A stretch of 64,000 nucleotides of DNA, from contig JBLXBZ010000007.1 of NCBI GenBank assembly GCA_048265185.1, positions 99,805-163,804 on the forward strand. The letters run 5' to 3'. A program made the translations under genes and the position numbers. Below are positions 24,399 to 33,300 of this stretch, one piece after another; position 1 is the first letter of the stretch; each line of letters begins with the position of its first letter. The notes under the pieces are model-generated. The model was given only the letters and a program-made list of their open reading frames with translations. It was not told the origin of the DNA and did not search any database. The stretch comes from JBLXBZ01 sp048265185 (GTDB lineage: Bacteria; Pseudomonadota; Alphaproteobacteria; Rhizobiales; Stappiaceae).

Positions 24399-25355
24399 TT
24401 ACTTGAGGTCGGCTGGCGTTTCAACGCCAGCTTCGCTGTAATATTTCAACGCGCCCGGATGCAGTTTCCCCACCATGTTTTCCAACAGCTCAGGAGACAC
24501 AGCCTTCCACCAAGGGGCGTTATCCCCCATTGCGGCTTTTTTCTCCCAAAACGTCTTGGTGATCAAATAAGCCGTTTCGTCGCTCATTTGCGTGGTGGCG
24601 TAAGCCATGACCGGCAAGGAGGTGGTGACGATATCCTCCTCAACGCCCGCATAGGTTCCAGCGGGCATCACCAAACGGGTGCGCTTCGTTTTCGCGACCT
24701 CGTCATCGCTCATGCTGACCAGCGACAGGTCAGAACTCGCCGCCGCTTCCACCACATTTGGCGCGGGAAACGAACCGGCGGTGACAAAAGCGTCGATCTG
24801 TCCATTCTTCAACGCGTCGGTGGCGTTGCTCAACTCCGCGTCGGCGATCTTGACTTTATCCTTCAAACCGAACAGATCAAGATATTTAGCTCCTTCGCGC
24901 GCGCCAAAAGAGCCTTTGCCAAGAAGAATGGTCTTGCCTTCAAGGTCCGCCAATTTAACCGATCCGTTTCCGCCCTTGACGACGAAATGCATGGTCAAAG
25001 AGGGGATCGGAAACAGACCGCGAATATCGGCGAATTTCTCGCTCGGACGCTTTTCAAACGGACCTTTTCCCGCCTCGGCAAGTCCAACAAGCGCTGGCGG
25101 CGTCGTGAAAACGTAATTGCCGGGACGAACCGCCGCCTCCATGACGTTTTGAACCGACCCCTGACTTTCTTCCACCGTCAGGATCACGTCGCCGTTGGTT
25201 CCTTGCTTGATCGCCTCGGCGAGCTCGACGCCCATTTGATAATAAGACGTTCCAGCTTTCGCTGATTTATATGTCACCCGGGTTTCGGCCTGCGCCGCGC
25301 CGGAGGCCACAAGAGATGTGAGCAGCGCCGCCGCCAAAGTTTTAAGAACGGTCAT
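24399..25355 (-). CDS. TAXI-family TRAP solute receptor
   Basis: Periplasmic receptor of 318 aa. Signal peptide MTVLKTLAAALLTSLVASGAAQA with cleavage near AQA-ET. The TAXI domain starts VTYKSAKAGTSYYQMGVELAEAI, where TAXI proteins bind ligand, and continues with LEGKTILLGKGSFGAREGA. Members bind glutamate, 2-oxoglutarate or related acids, but the ligand cannot be told from sequence. It forms a pair with the fused permease downstream. The 279 bases upstream (25356-25634) hold no gene I recognise. Confidence 0.9.
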   Translation of the reverse strand: MTVLKTLAAALLTSLVASGAAQAETRVTYKSAKAGTSYYQMGVELAEAIKQGTNGDVILTVEESQGSVQNVMEAAVRPGNYVFTTPPALVGLAEAGKGPFEKRPSEKFADIRGLFPIPSLTMHFVVKGGNGSVKLADLEGKTILLGKGSFGAREGAKYLDLFGLKDKVKIADAELSNATDALKNGQIDAFVTAGSFPAPNVVEAAASSDLSLVSMSDDEVAKTKRTRLVMPAGTYAGVEEDIVTTSLPVMAYATTQMSDETAYLITKTFWEKKAAMGDNAPWWKAVSPELLENMVGKLHPGALKYYSEAGVETPADLK

Positions 25356-25634
25356 TCATTCCTCCCCAATACTAAAAAAGACATCGATTTCGCAAAGCGC
25401 CGCAAGGCGGTTCATCCGGCTCGATTTAAACCAGCTTAGAACATTCTTGAGGGGAGCATAATCAGATTAGTAAGGTTTTTTCCACATGAGAGCGCATAAG
25501 AGGGGCATATTTGCAACCTCCCGTTTTACGCTCAGGCGCTTCAAGCACGCCACTTTGGATTTTTTAATATTGCGCCGTTCGCTATGAAAGCCTGAGTCGC
25601 GGCGAAGCTGCGAAAACATGGTTCTAAAATCAAA

Positions 25635-26090
25635 TCATTCCGACAAAGCGACCGAGGCCGGAAAGTAATTGAACTCTTCCACCAGAAGGTCCTGTAACAA
25701 CTCTGATTTCATGCGCGAATTGACGTTCTCCTTAATGCGCGTCTTCAGGCCGGCCAGATCATATCGGTCAAGATTTTCAAAATCTATGGAATCATCCGCA
25801 TAAATCTCCCGAAAGGCTTCGTCGATGACGAAGGGATGCGGCGGCACGGCGAGGCGCGCCAACTCCTCTCCGTCAACGGTGAAAACGAATTGCGCCACCA
25901 CATAGCCCGCAACCCGCCCTTCTGAAATGATGGGGACGCTAATCGCTCTGGTTTTTTCATAATCAAGCCCCGCCATAGGCGCTGGATTCTGGTCCGCAGC
26001 AAAAACATCCGTCAACCAAATTCCAGCCAGATAGCTGGAGGCGATCGTTACCGCGGCGACCCAGAGGCCGAGAATGAAATGACGCGTCAT
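25635..26090 (-). CDS. Membrane-anchored protein of unknown function at the end of flagellar block 2
   Basis: I do not recognise this 151-aa protein. It has one N-terminal hydrophobic segment (FILGLWVAAVTIASSYLAGIWL), so it is probably anchored in the inner membrane with the rest in the periplasm. A beta-rich middle (VPIISEGRVAGYVVAQFVFTV) and a charged helical C-terminus follow; the layout recalls FliL-like or stator-associated proteins without their motifs. Its ATG overlaps the FlgN-like gene by 4 bases, so it belongs to the fliR-flgJ operon, and a flagellar role is the natural inference. Confidence 0.6.
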   Translation of the reverse strand: MTRHFILGLWVAAVTIASSYLAGIWLTDVFAADQNPAPMAGLDYEKTRAISVPIISEGRVAGYVVAQFVFTVDGEELARLAVPPHPFVIDEAFREIYADDSIDFENLDRYDLAGLKTRIKENVNSRMKSELLQDLLVEEFNYFPASVALSE

Positions 26091-26518
26091 CTGATCCGTT
26101 CCCGAATTTCCGAAGTGGCCGAATAGGTTCCGTCAGAATCCGCATCGAGCATAGAACGCGACACTATATCTGAAATTTCCCGGACAGCCTCCAAATGCGA
26201 TCCCAACAAGTTCAAGTTCTCTTCTAGCGTGTCGCGAAGGTCTTCCAAATGCTCGCCGATGTGTAACGGCACTGGCCTTTCGCCAAAACGCTTCGCAGCG
26301 CGGCTCAATTCCAAAAGCGCATGGTTCTTGCCGTCCCCATAGGGGGCAAGATCAATGGCGACACGCTCGCGCAGCGCGCTGGTCTCAGCTTCAACCGCCG
26401 CGCGCGTGCGCTCTATCGCAGAGAGCATAGCGCCGATCGCAACGGTCTCATCATAAGGAGCTTCGTCGAAAACCTTAGTCAGCGTTTGGTCGTCAGTCTT
26501 AATAGCAAGTTTGCTCAC
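26087..26518 (-). CDS. FlgN-like helical protein of the flagellar operon
   Basis: Small acidic, fully helical protein of 143 aa without Cys. Long heptad-like helices (IGAMLSAIERTRAAVEAETSALRE; LEDLRDTLEENLNLLGSHLEAV, shortened) match the profile of the FlgN export chaperone of the hook-filament junction proteins FlgK and FlgL, which are encoded in this block. GTG at 26518 is preferred over a TTG at 26536 because AGGAGG sits 5 bases before it. The name rests on size, fold and position only. Confidence 0.5.
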   Translation of the reverse strand: MSKLAIKTDDQTLTKVFDEAPYDETVAIGAMLSAIERTRAAVEAETSALRERVAIDLAPYGDGKNHALLELSRAAKRFGERPVPLHIGEHLEDLRDTLEENLNLLGSHLEAVREISDIVSRSMLDADSDGTYSATSEIRERIR

Positions 26519-26588
26519 ATTGGCCTCCTGGACCAATTAACGTTGAAAATTTCAACGCCAATTTGAAAAATAAATGCTAAAATCGAAA

Positions 26589-27017
26589 TCACGCCGCATC
26601 TTCGTCCTTGATCCCAAGAGCGTCAGCAAGCCCAACCCCGCCCCCGGCGGCGATTTGACCGCCAAGTTGTTCGGCAAGCATGGATTTCCAGACACTGCCG
26701 GCAGTGCCAGAGCCATAGACAGCCTCCGCATCCTTGGGCAGCATCGTTTCTACGAATTGTTGCAAAAGAAACGCCTCGAATTTCTCCGCCACGCCGCCTA
26801 CGCCTCCAGAGGCTTGATGACGCCACGCTCCACCAGACATTCCCGCGTCGGAAAGCACCGCAGGATTGGCGTACCCCCCAAAAACCGCGCTGAAATCTCC
26901 CGGTTCAGACGCAACCGGGCCAAGGCTCATCAGCCGGTTCGTCGCCGCAGCCTGACTTGATGGTTCCGCAGCGCGCGCTACGCCTAAAACAATATCCGAA
27001 GGAGGTGAAATCGCCAT
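26589..27017 (-). CDS. flgJ: FlgJ-like rod-binding protein (single domain)
   Basis: Rod assembly factor of 142 aa, corresponding to only the N-terminal rod-binding domain of enterobacterial FlgJ (PF10135): AEKFEAFLLQQFVETMLP and WKSMLAEQLGGQIAAGGGVGLADAL. It lacks the muramidase domain, as usual in alphaproteobacteria; a separate transglycosylase is encoded at 37446-38042. ATG 27017 has GGAGG-type bases nearby and is preferred over ATG 27038. Confidence 0.82.
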   Translation of the reverse strand: MAISPPSDIVLGVARAAEPSSQAAATNRLMSLGPVASEPGDFSAVFGGYANPAVLSDAGMSGGAWRHQASGGVGGVAEKFEAFLLQQFVETMLPKDAEAVYGSGTAGSVWKSMLAEQLGGQIAAGGGVGLADALGIKDEDAA

Positions 27018-27082
27018 TGTCTTATCCCTATGCATCAAATCAAAAATCGATTCCCAGCTTTTCTCACGTTAACCGCGTGGGC

Positions 27083-27484
27083 TTACGGGAAGCTTGCGTC
27101 GACGCGGGCGGCAAGCTGATCGACAATGCGGATATGCTCGCGTTTTTCTTCTTCTTGAGCGTGACTCGCCTGCGACACTTCGAGAAACCGCTCTGTCATG
27201 CGTTTGACGACGTTGCGTTTGGCCATTTCTTCTTCCGCTTTCTGACGCGCATCGTTCAAGCGCGCCTTTCGCGAGGAAATCTCCCGCAAGCGAAGAGCGG
27301 CCGAGTGCAACAGCATTCCATTTATCACCGGATCGCCCCCGGAAAGTAGGAACATCAAACGATGCTCGGAACTCTCAAGATCGCTCTGCTGACGCTGGAT
27401 CGTCGCAACTTTGACCTGAGCTAGTTCCTGCAGCTGCTCTTGGACCCGCAATATTCTTCGAATATTCGAAAGCTTTTTGGACAT
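27083..27484 (-). CDS. FliJ-like coiled-coil flagellar protein
   Basis: Charged coiled-coil protein of 133 aa (helices ILRVQEQLQELAQVKVATIQ and LREISSRKARLNDARQKAEEE). Size, composition and place after fliR match the small uncharacterised proteins at this position in rhizobial flagellar operons, which may act as FliJ. ATG 27484 has a GAGAGGG ribosome site overlapping the fliR end and is preferred over the frame opening at 27520. Confidence 0.5.
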   Translation of the reverse strand: MSKKLSNIRRILRVQEQLQELAQVKVATIQRQQSDLESSEHRLMFLLSGGDPVINGMLLHSAALRLREISSRKARLNDARQKAEEEMAKRNVVKRMTERFLEVSQASHAQEEEKREHIRIVDQLAARVDASFP

Positions 27485-27485
27485 T

Positions 27486-28241
27486 TCATCCCTCTCGAAG
27501 CCAAAATGCGAAGGCGTCAACGAAAATCTGCAACATTTCGCTAATCACAAACATAGTGAGGAACAATCCGCCCGCGATCACGAACGGCATTGCGATAAAG
27601 AACACCGGAATTTGCGGCGTCAACTTGTTGGCCAAGCCAATCGCGAGATTGACCAGAACGGCGTAGACGACAAACGGGCTGCCGATGCGCAGACCAATCA
27701 AAAACGCTTCTTTCAAGCCATCCGTCACCTGAACCAACCCGGCTTGCGCGGAAAACTCGCCGATGGGCGGAATTGCTGAATAGGAGCCAACCAAAGCGCT
27801 GATAATCTCCCAATGCTGGCCGGTAATGAACAACATGGCCGTCGCTGTCAGGGTCATCAAACTCGCCAGCGCCGGCAAAGGCTCCTGCTCCGTCACCGCA
27901 GTTCCCGGCAGACTGGTTATGCCGATCGACATGGCTGCGAGCGTGCCTATGGTTTGTAAAGCGCCAAAAAAGGCTCGACCGACAAAGCCGATAGAAACGC
28001 CGATCAACATCTCGGTGAGTATGAATATCACCACCGTCGAACTGCGTAGATCGGGCAACGCCGAGCGCAACACCGGCGTCAGAAGCGGCGCAAGCGCCAG
28101 CGTGATTCCCAGAGCGACAAACAACTTTATCTGCGGCGGAATCCGCGTGCTGCCATATCCGGGAATGACCATCAAACAGGCGCCGATCCGACAGAAAATC
28201 AGAAAGGTAGCGACAAGAAACTCTGTCCATACAGCGCTCAT
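27486..28241 (-). CDS. fliR: FliR, flagellar export gate
   Basis: Membrane subunit of the flagellar type III export gate, 251 aa, about six hydrophobic segments. Family stretches are FLVATFLIFCRIGACLMVIPGYG and MLIGVSIGFVGRAFFGALQTIG, and the C-terminal part ends in FVISEMLQIFVDAF. It follows flhA directly; ATG 28241 or the GTG 28247 adjoining the flhA stop are the possible starts. Confidence 0.94.
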   Translation of the reverse strand: MSAVWTEFLVATFLIFCRIGACLMVIPGYGSTRIPPQIKLFVALGITLALAPLLTPVLRSALPDLRSSTVVIFILTEMLIGVSIGFVGRAFFGALQTIGTLAAMSIGITSLPGTAVTEQEPLPALASLMTLTATAMLFITGQHWEIISALVGSYSAIPPIGEFSAQAGLVQVTDGLKEAFLIGLRIGSPFVVYAVLVNLAIGLANKLTPQIPVFFIAMPFVIAGGLFLTMFVISEMLQIFVDAFAFWLREG

Positions 28242-28247
28242 GCTCAC

Positions 28248-30338
28248 TCACGAAACGCTGCCAACGGTCTGAATCTCAACGCCCCGCGCGATCTCAAGAT
28301 GAGAAAGAACCGGCAAAGTTGGGAACAGACGCTCAACGATCATTCTCACATAAGAGCGGGCCTCAGGAGCTGTAACCAGCACGAAGTTTTCACCCGCCGC
28401 CATCCGATCGCGCACGATAGCGGAAAGCTCAGAGCCGAATTTCTCAACGAGCTGCGGCTCGATATCAAACTCGACCACCTCACCTTTCGCGTCTCGCTTC
28501 AGGCTTTCATGGAACGCCAGATCCCAACGGTTCCCCAAGCGCAGAACCTTGAGTTTACCGCCTTCGGAAAGGTCGCCGCAGATTTGCTGCGCCATGCGCA
28601 TGCGCACATGCTCCACAACCTGTTCAGAGCGACGCACGTGCGGAGCGATTTCCGCCACCGCTTCAAGAATGAGATGCAGGTTGCGGATGGAAACGCGCTC
28701 GGCCAACAAAAGCTTCAACACAGCCTGCAAACCTGAATAAGAAATATGCGCAGGACAAATATCGTCGATCAATCGCTTATACTCAGGATCAAGGCGATTC
28801 AGCAGCGCCCGCATATCTTTATAGGAAAGCAATTGCGGTAGATTATTACGGATCACTTCGCTCAAATGCGTGAGAATGACCGTCTTATTATCTACAGGCG
28901 TCAATCCGCTGCGGCGAATTTCATCTTCATATGTTTTCGCCAACCACATGCCCGGCATGCCAAACGCCGGTTCACGCGTTTCTTCGCCCGGGAGATCGAT
29001 TATCTTATCTTTTCCAGTGATCACGAGAAGTTCGCCAACCCGCAATTCATGCGCCGCAACCACCGTGCCATGAATTTTTATCTCATAGGTTTTAGGCGCC
29101 ATAGTCAAACTGTCCGTCAAGCGAATGTCCGGCACGACAAAACCATATCGCTCGGCGAATTTGCGCCGCATCTTGTTGACCCGATGCGCAAGTTCACCAT
29201 GAGAGGAGAGCATCTGGGCGCCAAGCTGCTTGCCAAGGCAAAGCTCAATTTCAGCGGTTTTCAAAGATTCCTTCACGGAATCCTTGGTCTCAATTTGCTT
29301 GCGGTTCGTCTCGGCCGTGGCCTTGGCCTCTTCACGCGCCTTCTTTTCCGCCAACTTGCGCGGGATCGTATAGCCTGTGAAGGCCATAAGCGCCGCCAGA
29401 GCGGCGAAAGGAAGCACCGGCAAACCGGGCACAAGCGCCAGAATAACCATAAGCGCCGCCGCTACGAACAAGGCCCGTGGATAAGTGCCAAGCTGCCCCA
29501 GAACCGCCTTGTCGGCCGAGCCGCGCGTACCGCCCTTGGAAACCAGAAGCCCTGCGGCAAGCGAAACGATTAGAGCCGGAATTTGAGTGACTAGGCCGTC
29601 GCCGACGGAAAGCTTGGTGAAGACGTCAGCGGCCTCGCCCACGCTCATATCGTAGCGGGTCGCGCCAATCAGAATGCCGCCGAAAATATTCACCGCGGTA
29701 ATGATCAAGCCGGCGATGGCGTCGCCGCGCACGAATTTTGACGCGCCGTCCATCGCCCCAAAGAAGGAGCTTTCCTCCTCCAACTCCCGGCGGCGCAACT
29801 GCGCTTCTTTTTCGTCAATCAAGCCGGAGTTCAGGTCAGCGTCAATGGCCATCTGTTTGCCGGGAATGGAGTCAAGCGTGAACCTTGCCCCCACTTCGGC
29901 GATTCTGGTGGCCCCTTTGGTGATAACCAGAAAATTGACGATCACCAGAATGGCGAAAACCACGAGCCCAATGACGAAATCGCCACTCATGACAAATTGG
30001 GAAAACCCGTTGATGATGGCGCCGGCGGCCCCCAATCCCTCATGCCCATTCGCGAGAATAACCCGCGTGGTGGCGATATTGAGAGACAGGCGCAACATGG
30101 TGGCGATGAGAAGAATCGTCGGAAAGCTGGAGAATTCCAACGGCTTGTGAATCCACAAGGACACCATCAAGATCAAAACGGAAAGCGCGATAGAAAGCGC
30201 TAGACCGACATCGATCAAGAACGGAGGTATCGGCAAAAACAGGATTGTCAGGATAATGACAATCCCAAATGCAAAACCAACATCCCGACTGTTTTTTGGG
30301 GCTGTTTCGCCCGATGCGGCGACGATAGCGTCAGACAT
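28248..30338 (-). CDS. flhA: FlhA, flagellar export gate (block 2)
   Basis: Main export gate protein, 696 aa, normal length. N-terminal half with about eight membrane segments and the conserved FHIPEP-type region (SRDVGFAFGIVIILTILFLPIPPFLID, shortened; VITKGATRIAEVGARFTLDSIPGKQMAIDADLN). The C-terminal half is the cytosolic docking domain for chaperones and substrates. It heads flhA-fliR-fliJ-like-flgJ-flgN-like-unknown. A dyad of the TGTCC-N8-GGACA type lies 25 bases upstream. A second FlhA is suggested at the left edge of the window. Confidence 0.96.
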   Translation of the reverse strand: MSDAIVAASGETAPKNSRDVGFAFGIVIILTILFLPIPPFLIDVGLALSIALSVLILMVSLWIHKPLEFSSFPTILLIATMLRLSLNIATTRVILANGHEGLGAAGAIINGFSQFVMSGDFVIGLVVFAILVIVNFLVITKGATRIAEVGARFTLDSIPGKQMAIDADLNSGLIDEKEAQLRRRELEEESSFFGAMDGASKFVRGDAIAGLIITAVNIFGGILIGATRYDMSVGEAADVFTKLSVGDGLVTQIPALIVSLAAGLLVSKGGTRGSADKAVLGQLGTYPRALFVAAALMVILALVPGLPVLPFAALAALMAFTGYTIPRKLAEKKAREEAKATAETNRKQIETKDSVKESLKTAEIELCLGKQLGAQMLSSHGELAHRVNKMRRKFAERYGFVVPDIRLTDSLTMAPKTYEIKIHGTVVAAHELRVGELLVITGKDKIIDLPGEETREPAFGMPGMWLAKTYEDEIRRSGLTPVDNKTVILTHLSEVIRNNLPQLLSYKDMRALLNRLDPEYKRLIDDICPAHISYSGLQAVLKLLLAERVSIRNLHLILEAVAEIAPHVRRSEQVVEHVRMRMAQQICGDLSEGGKLKVLRLGNRWDLAFHESLKRDAKGEVVEFDIEPQLVEKFGSELSAIVRDRMAAGENFVLVTAPEARSYVRMIVERLFPTLPVLSHLEIARGVEIQTVGSVS

Positions 30339-30362
30339 GCCGCTCCCTCATATGAGTTCCAA

Positions 30363-30402
30363 TGTCCTCAAAATGGGACATAAGGCTTGCGCGAGGATTG
30401 CG
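30363..30402 (-). promoter_or_regulatory. Conserved dyad element upstream of flhA (copy B)
   Basis: TGTCC-TCAAAATG-GGACA at 30363-30380, followed on the plus strand by TAAGGCTTGCGCGAGGATTG. The dyad and the flank to about 30402 match the element at 44393-44434 ahead of fliF copy 2 with one gap. It also lies between flhA and the divergent unknown gene, so it could serve either; the shared orientation favours flhA. Confidence 0.6.
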
Positions 30403-30534
30403 TCATGAAGGAAAGCCCGGTTAATCTGGCGCAGCCAATCGATGCGCTCAATGGCGCACGAGGCGCCCTCGTCCCGCTTTTCGGCGATAAATTCCGCGTT
30501 TCACTCTCCTCATTGATGTTAGGGCTGCGAATTC

Positions 30535-31566
30535 ATGAAACACAATTCAACTCCCCTGCTGGCGTGTTTGATCACATTGATCGGGATGGGAGCAAGCGCC
30601 CCAGCGCAAGCAACCAAACCGGCGCAAATGGGCGAAGCACAAGGATGGAGCGACAAAGCGCTGTCCTTGTCAGACGTATGTCCCAACGCAAACTTGAAAG
30701 ACATGAGCCAGGCCGACGCGCGATATTGCGCCGAAATGGGACCGCTCGAAACAGCTATCCGCTTATTTGGCGAGCCGGAGTTCGAGCGCTGGCGGATCAA
30801 TGTCAAAATGGACATTGAAACTGAAGTATCGCCATCCCGTAACGTCAGCCGTTCCACCATCCAGATGGGGCGTTACAATATGGGTCCAGCCATCTACCGG
30901 GATTTGGTGGAGGCTTACGGCGCCGAAAACGTTGACGAAGCATTGAATGACGACACGCCGAGCGATTCAATTTCCTTCACAATGACGGTCACGCAAAATC
31001 TGGAAGACGAAAGCAAACCAGCGCAAGTTCAATTCTCCAACGCCAGTCGGCGCGTTTTATCCCATGATGAAGCCGCCCAGCGCGAGTGTTTCCTCATGTT
31101 CATGGGCAGGGCTTCATGCATGGAGCTAAGCGCGCCGGATGAGCGCCCATTCGAACTTGGCGACGAGCGTCCGATCCCGAAAGTCCATGCCCCTTGGGAA
31201 ACGTCACAATCAATGAACGCGGCGGCGGCGCAAACACGCGCTCTCTCTTATGCGAACGGTTGGAGAGCCGACATTCAAGGCGCCGACGTCTACATTGGCC
31301 CAGAAGCTGGCGACTTAGTTGAGGAAATCGGCGAAGATACGCTACGCCGTCGCAGCCTCCCCAGCGAAGTCACCATAGACGCAAGCGTAGGCAATGACGG
31401 CGCCGTCCTGGCGCTTTCCGCGCAAATCGCGCTGGACGATAGCGTTCGGGAGATCGTCACGCTAATCCCCGACTGGATAAATGATCAGGGAATGTTCACG
31501 GCCAGCAACGGATATATTTGCGCCCGCGGCGACGTGACTGACGGCGTTCTTACGATTTGCCCCTGA
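30535..31566 (+). CDS. Exported protein of unknown function inside flagellar block 2
   Basis: I do not recognise this 343-aa protein. The signal peptide MKHNSTPLLACLITLIGMGA ends near AQA-TK. The mature part has five Cys (about residues 44, 61, 187, 193 and the C-terminal YICARG...TICP pair), no repeat and no membrane segment; a segment of aromatic/acidic residues (EFERWRINVKMDIETEV) and a C-terminal beta-rich part are seen. It is the only plus-strand gene in the 20-kb flagellar block and splits fliQ from flhA. It may be a periplasmic or outer-membrane factor of this flagellum, or an unrelated insertion. Confidence 0.65.
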   Translation: MKHNSTPLLACLITLIGMGASAPAQATKPAQMGEAQGWSDKALSLSDVCPNANLKDMSQADARYCAEMGPLETAIRLFGEPEFERWRINVKMDIETEVSPSRNVSRSTIQMGRYNMGPAIYRDLVEAYGAENVDEALNDDTPSDSISFTMTVTQNLEDESKPAQVQFSNASRRVLSHDEAAQRECFLMFMGRASCMELSAPDERPFELGDERPIPKVHAPWETSQSMNAAAAQTRALSYANGWRADIQGADVYIGPEAGDLVEEIGEDTLRRRSLPSEVTIDASVGNDGAVLALSAQIALDDSVREIVTLIPDWINDQGMFTASNGYICARGDVTDGVLTICP

Positions 31567-31580
31567 AAACAAGGGCCGCT

Positions 31581-31607
31581 CTATAGAGTTTCAACACTAT
31601 AGAGTTT
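31581..31607. repeat. Short direct repeat between the unknown gene and fliQ
   Basis: CTATAGAGTTT occurs at 31581-31591 and 31597-31607, 16 bases apart, and the first copy lies in a palindrome CTCTATAGAG (31579-31588). It is in the gap between two converging genes. Function unknown. Confidence 0.4.
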
Positions 31608-31675
31608 ACAAGCGAGACGCGCGGCCAAGAACCAGCTTGAGACTTCGCGCGTTCTCCCCTCATGCGCCGGAATCG

Positions 31676-31942
31676 TCAAAATCCATTCTCGATCCGATCG
31701 TAAACCACTTCGGTGAAGCTGAATATCTGAGAGCCGATAAACGGTCCAGTCGCGATGATCATCAAAAAAATCACCACAATCTTGGGAATGAAGGTGAGGG
31801 TCATCTCCTGCACCTGAGTCAACGCCTGAAACAACGCGATGACAAGACCTATCACCATGGCGGCGCCGACGGCGGGGCCTGATCCAACGATAATGGTCCA
31901 CAGAGCGTCACGGACAAGATCAAGCGCATCAGTTTCATTCAT
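31676..31942 (-). CDS. fliQ: FliQ, flagellar export gate
   Basis: Small gate subunit, 88 aa, two membrane hairpin segments. DLVRDALWTIIVGSGPAVGAAMVIGLVIALFQALTQVQEMTLTFIPKI is the full family core (shortened identification: ALTQVQEMTLTFIPK). It is the last gene of flgE-flgK-flgL-flaF-flbT-flgD-fliQ. FliP is not seen in the window. Confidence 0.94.
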   Translation of the reverse strand: MNETDALDLVRDALWTIIVGSGPAVGAAMVIGLVIALFQALTQVQEMTLTFIPKIVVIFLMIIATGPFIGSQIFSFTEVVYDRIENGF

Positions 31943-31960
31943 TGGGATGGTCCTTGAAAA

Positions 31961-32377
31961 TCAGGAAATCGTTACGCCGGGTCCAATCAAAACCTGTTTG
32001 CCGTCCGCCAGCGTCGCAATCGCTCCATCGGAGTAAATTTTCACCGACTCGACAGTTCCGCTGACGCCGTCAGGAGACGTGACCGTTTTACCAATCAATC
32101 CGTCAGCTTGCGTGATCGACATCTGCGCCAGCATGTTGTCCAGCTTCTGGTTCGTCTGAATGGACTGCTCGACTGAAGAGAATGACGCCAGTTGCCCCAT
32201 GTATTCAGCGGAATCCATAGGATTTGTCGGGTCCTGATTTTTCATTTGAGCGACAAGGAGGTTCAAAAATGCGTCATAATCAAGCGACGCCTTGCGCGCC
32301 GCCTCCGCCGTGTCGGACTGAGTGGCGGGCGTGGCGGCGCTGGTTGCAGATACAGTTGTCATGCCTTCATCCTTCAA
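31961..32377 (-). CDS. flgD: FlgD (copy 2), short hook capping protein
   Basis: Hook cap, 138 aa. N-terminal domain LDYDAFLNLLVAQMKNQDPTNPMDS followed by MGQLASFSSVEQSIQTNQKL; the C-terminal third (GLIGKTVTSPDGVSGTVESV) is only the short tudor-like part. It lacks the FlgD Ig-like domain found in copy 1 (6308-6979), as is usual for rhizobial FlgD. Located between flbT and fliQ. Confidence 0.93.
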   Translation of the reverse strand: MKDEGMTTVSATSAATPATQSDTAEAARKASLDYDAFLNLLVAQMKNQDPTNPMDSAEYMGQLASFSSVEQSIQTNQKLDNMLAQMSITQADGLIGKTVTSPDGVSGTVESVKIYSDGAIATLADGKQVLIGPGVTIS

Positions 32378-32398
32378 TCACGTGTTTTCAACGCCCGC

Positions 32399-32866
32399 TC
32401 AAGCGGCGCAAAACTGGGTAGATGTCTTGCCCGCCGCAGCGAAGTGAGCCGCGCGCAATTCCGCCGCCGCTTCATCGTCTGACGCAAGGATTTTCTCTTC
32501 GATAGCGTAAAGACCGCGTATGGTCTTCATCGCCTCATAGCACTGCTTTTCACTAATGAAATGCGAAACGGAGCGCAGGCCGGCGAGAACCTCTTCGTTG
32601 GAAAAGCTGGTCATGAGCGACGAAATCAAATGAGTGAATACGCCGCGCGTCTCCTTCGCGGTGCTTGGGTCGATCAACATCAATTGGACGACGAAATAGA
32701 GCTGGCGCAAAGGCGTCGTCGTCTCATGCGCCTGCAGCACATGAGTCTCCAGCAAAAACTCCACGTCATTGAGAATTTCAACGCTCGCGCGCCGTTCAAA
32801 GCGCACCACCGCGCCGTTGATGAACAACCGTTCGCCTGCTTTGAGCATTAAACGCATGGGCTTCAT
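32399..32866 (-). CDS. flbT: FlbT, post-transcriptional regulator of flagellin
   Basis: RNA-binding regulator, 155 aa. In Caulobacter FlbT binds the 5' leader of flagellin mRNA and speeds its decay; in rhizobia it can act positively. Family segments are LMLKAGERLFINGAVVRFE, DVEFLLETHVLQAHETTTPLRQLYFVVQLMLIDP (shortened) and EEVLAGLRSV. The ATG overlaps the flaF stop by one base. The candidate RNA target in the window is the hairpin leader of the flagellin gene (45477-45504). Confidence 0.94.
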   Translation of the reverse strand: MKPMRLMLKAGERLFINGAVVRFERRASVEILNDVEFLLETHVLQAHETTTPLRQLYFVVQLMLIDPSTAKETRGVFTHLISSLMTSFSNEEVLAGLRSVSHFISEKQCYEAMKTIRGLYAIEEKILASDDEAAAELRAAHFAAAGKTSTQFCAA

Positions 32867-33213
32867 TACTTCAGTCCATCCCGAATGATTGTATTGATCT
32901 CAATGATGGAATCCAGATCGTCAGACTCGCGATTGCGAATACGGTCCAGCTCCTTCATCACGAAAAGGCCGACGGAGATCAAATCCGCGCGCAAAGCCTC
33001 GGGCAAATCGTTCTCCTTCGCCGCCAAATCTTCTATGAAAAAGCTCCATAAGCGCCGCATTTCATGCATGGCGCTAATGGCTTCGGGCGTTTCAAGACCG
33101 CTATCCTTGACTAGGCGCAACCTCTCAATAACGTGCTCCATGGCGGAACGTTCGCGTCCACGAGAATCTTCGCAAACATCCTGAAGGTTTTCCGCGTAAT
33201 AAAAGCTGTACAT
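32866..33213 (-). CDS. flaF: FlaF, flagellin secretion regulator
   Basis: Partner of FlbT needed for flagellin synthesis and secretion, 115 aa, helical. Begins MYSFYYAENLQDVCEDSRGRE, as FlaF proteins do, and contains LIDLASVG-like LISVGLFVMKELDRIRN. ATG 33213, with GAGGGA upstream, is preferred to ATG 33246. It precedes flbT, the usual order. Confidence 0.92.
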   Translation of the reverse strand: MYSFYYAENLQDVCEDSRGRERSAMEHVIERLRLVKDSGLETPEAISAMHEMRRLWSFFIEDLAAKENDLPEALRADLISVGLFVMKELDRIRNRESDDLDSIIEINTIIRDGLK

Positions 33214-33300
33214 TATGTCCCTCACACCGCTCGCAGGGCGTTTCAATTGTTACGATCAGATCCCAGCGGAACTCACTTGCATCACGAAAAATCGAGAGGC

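Noticed and set aside
24318..25265. Plus-strand open frame of 315 codons
   Set aside because: Antisense to the TAXI receptor gene; composition is that of a shadow frame.
30387..30818. Plus-strand open frame with ATG right after the flhA dyad
   Set aside because: Overlaps the start of the unknown exported protein in another frame and lacks coding character.
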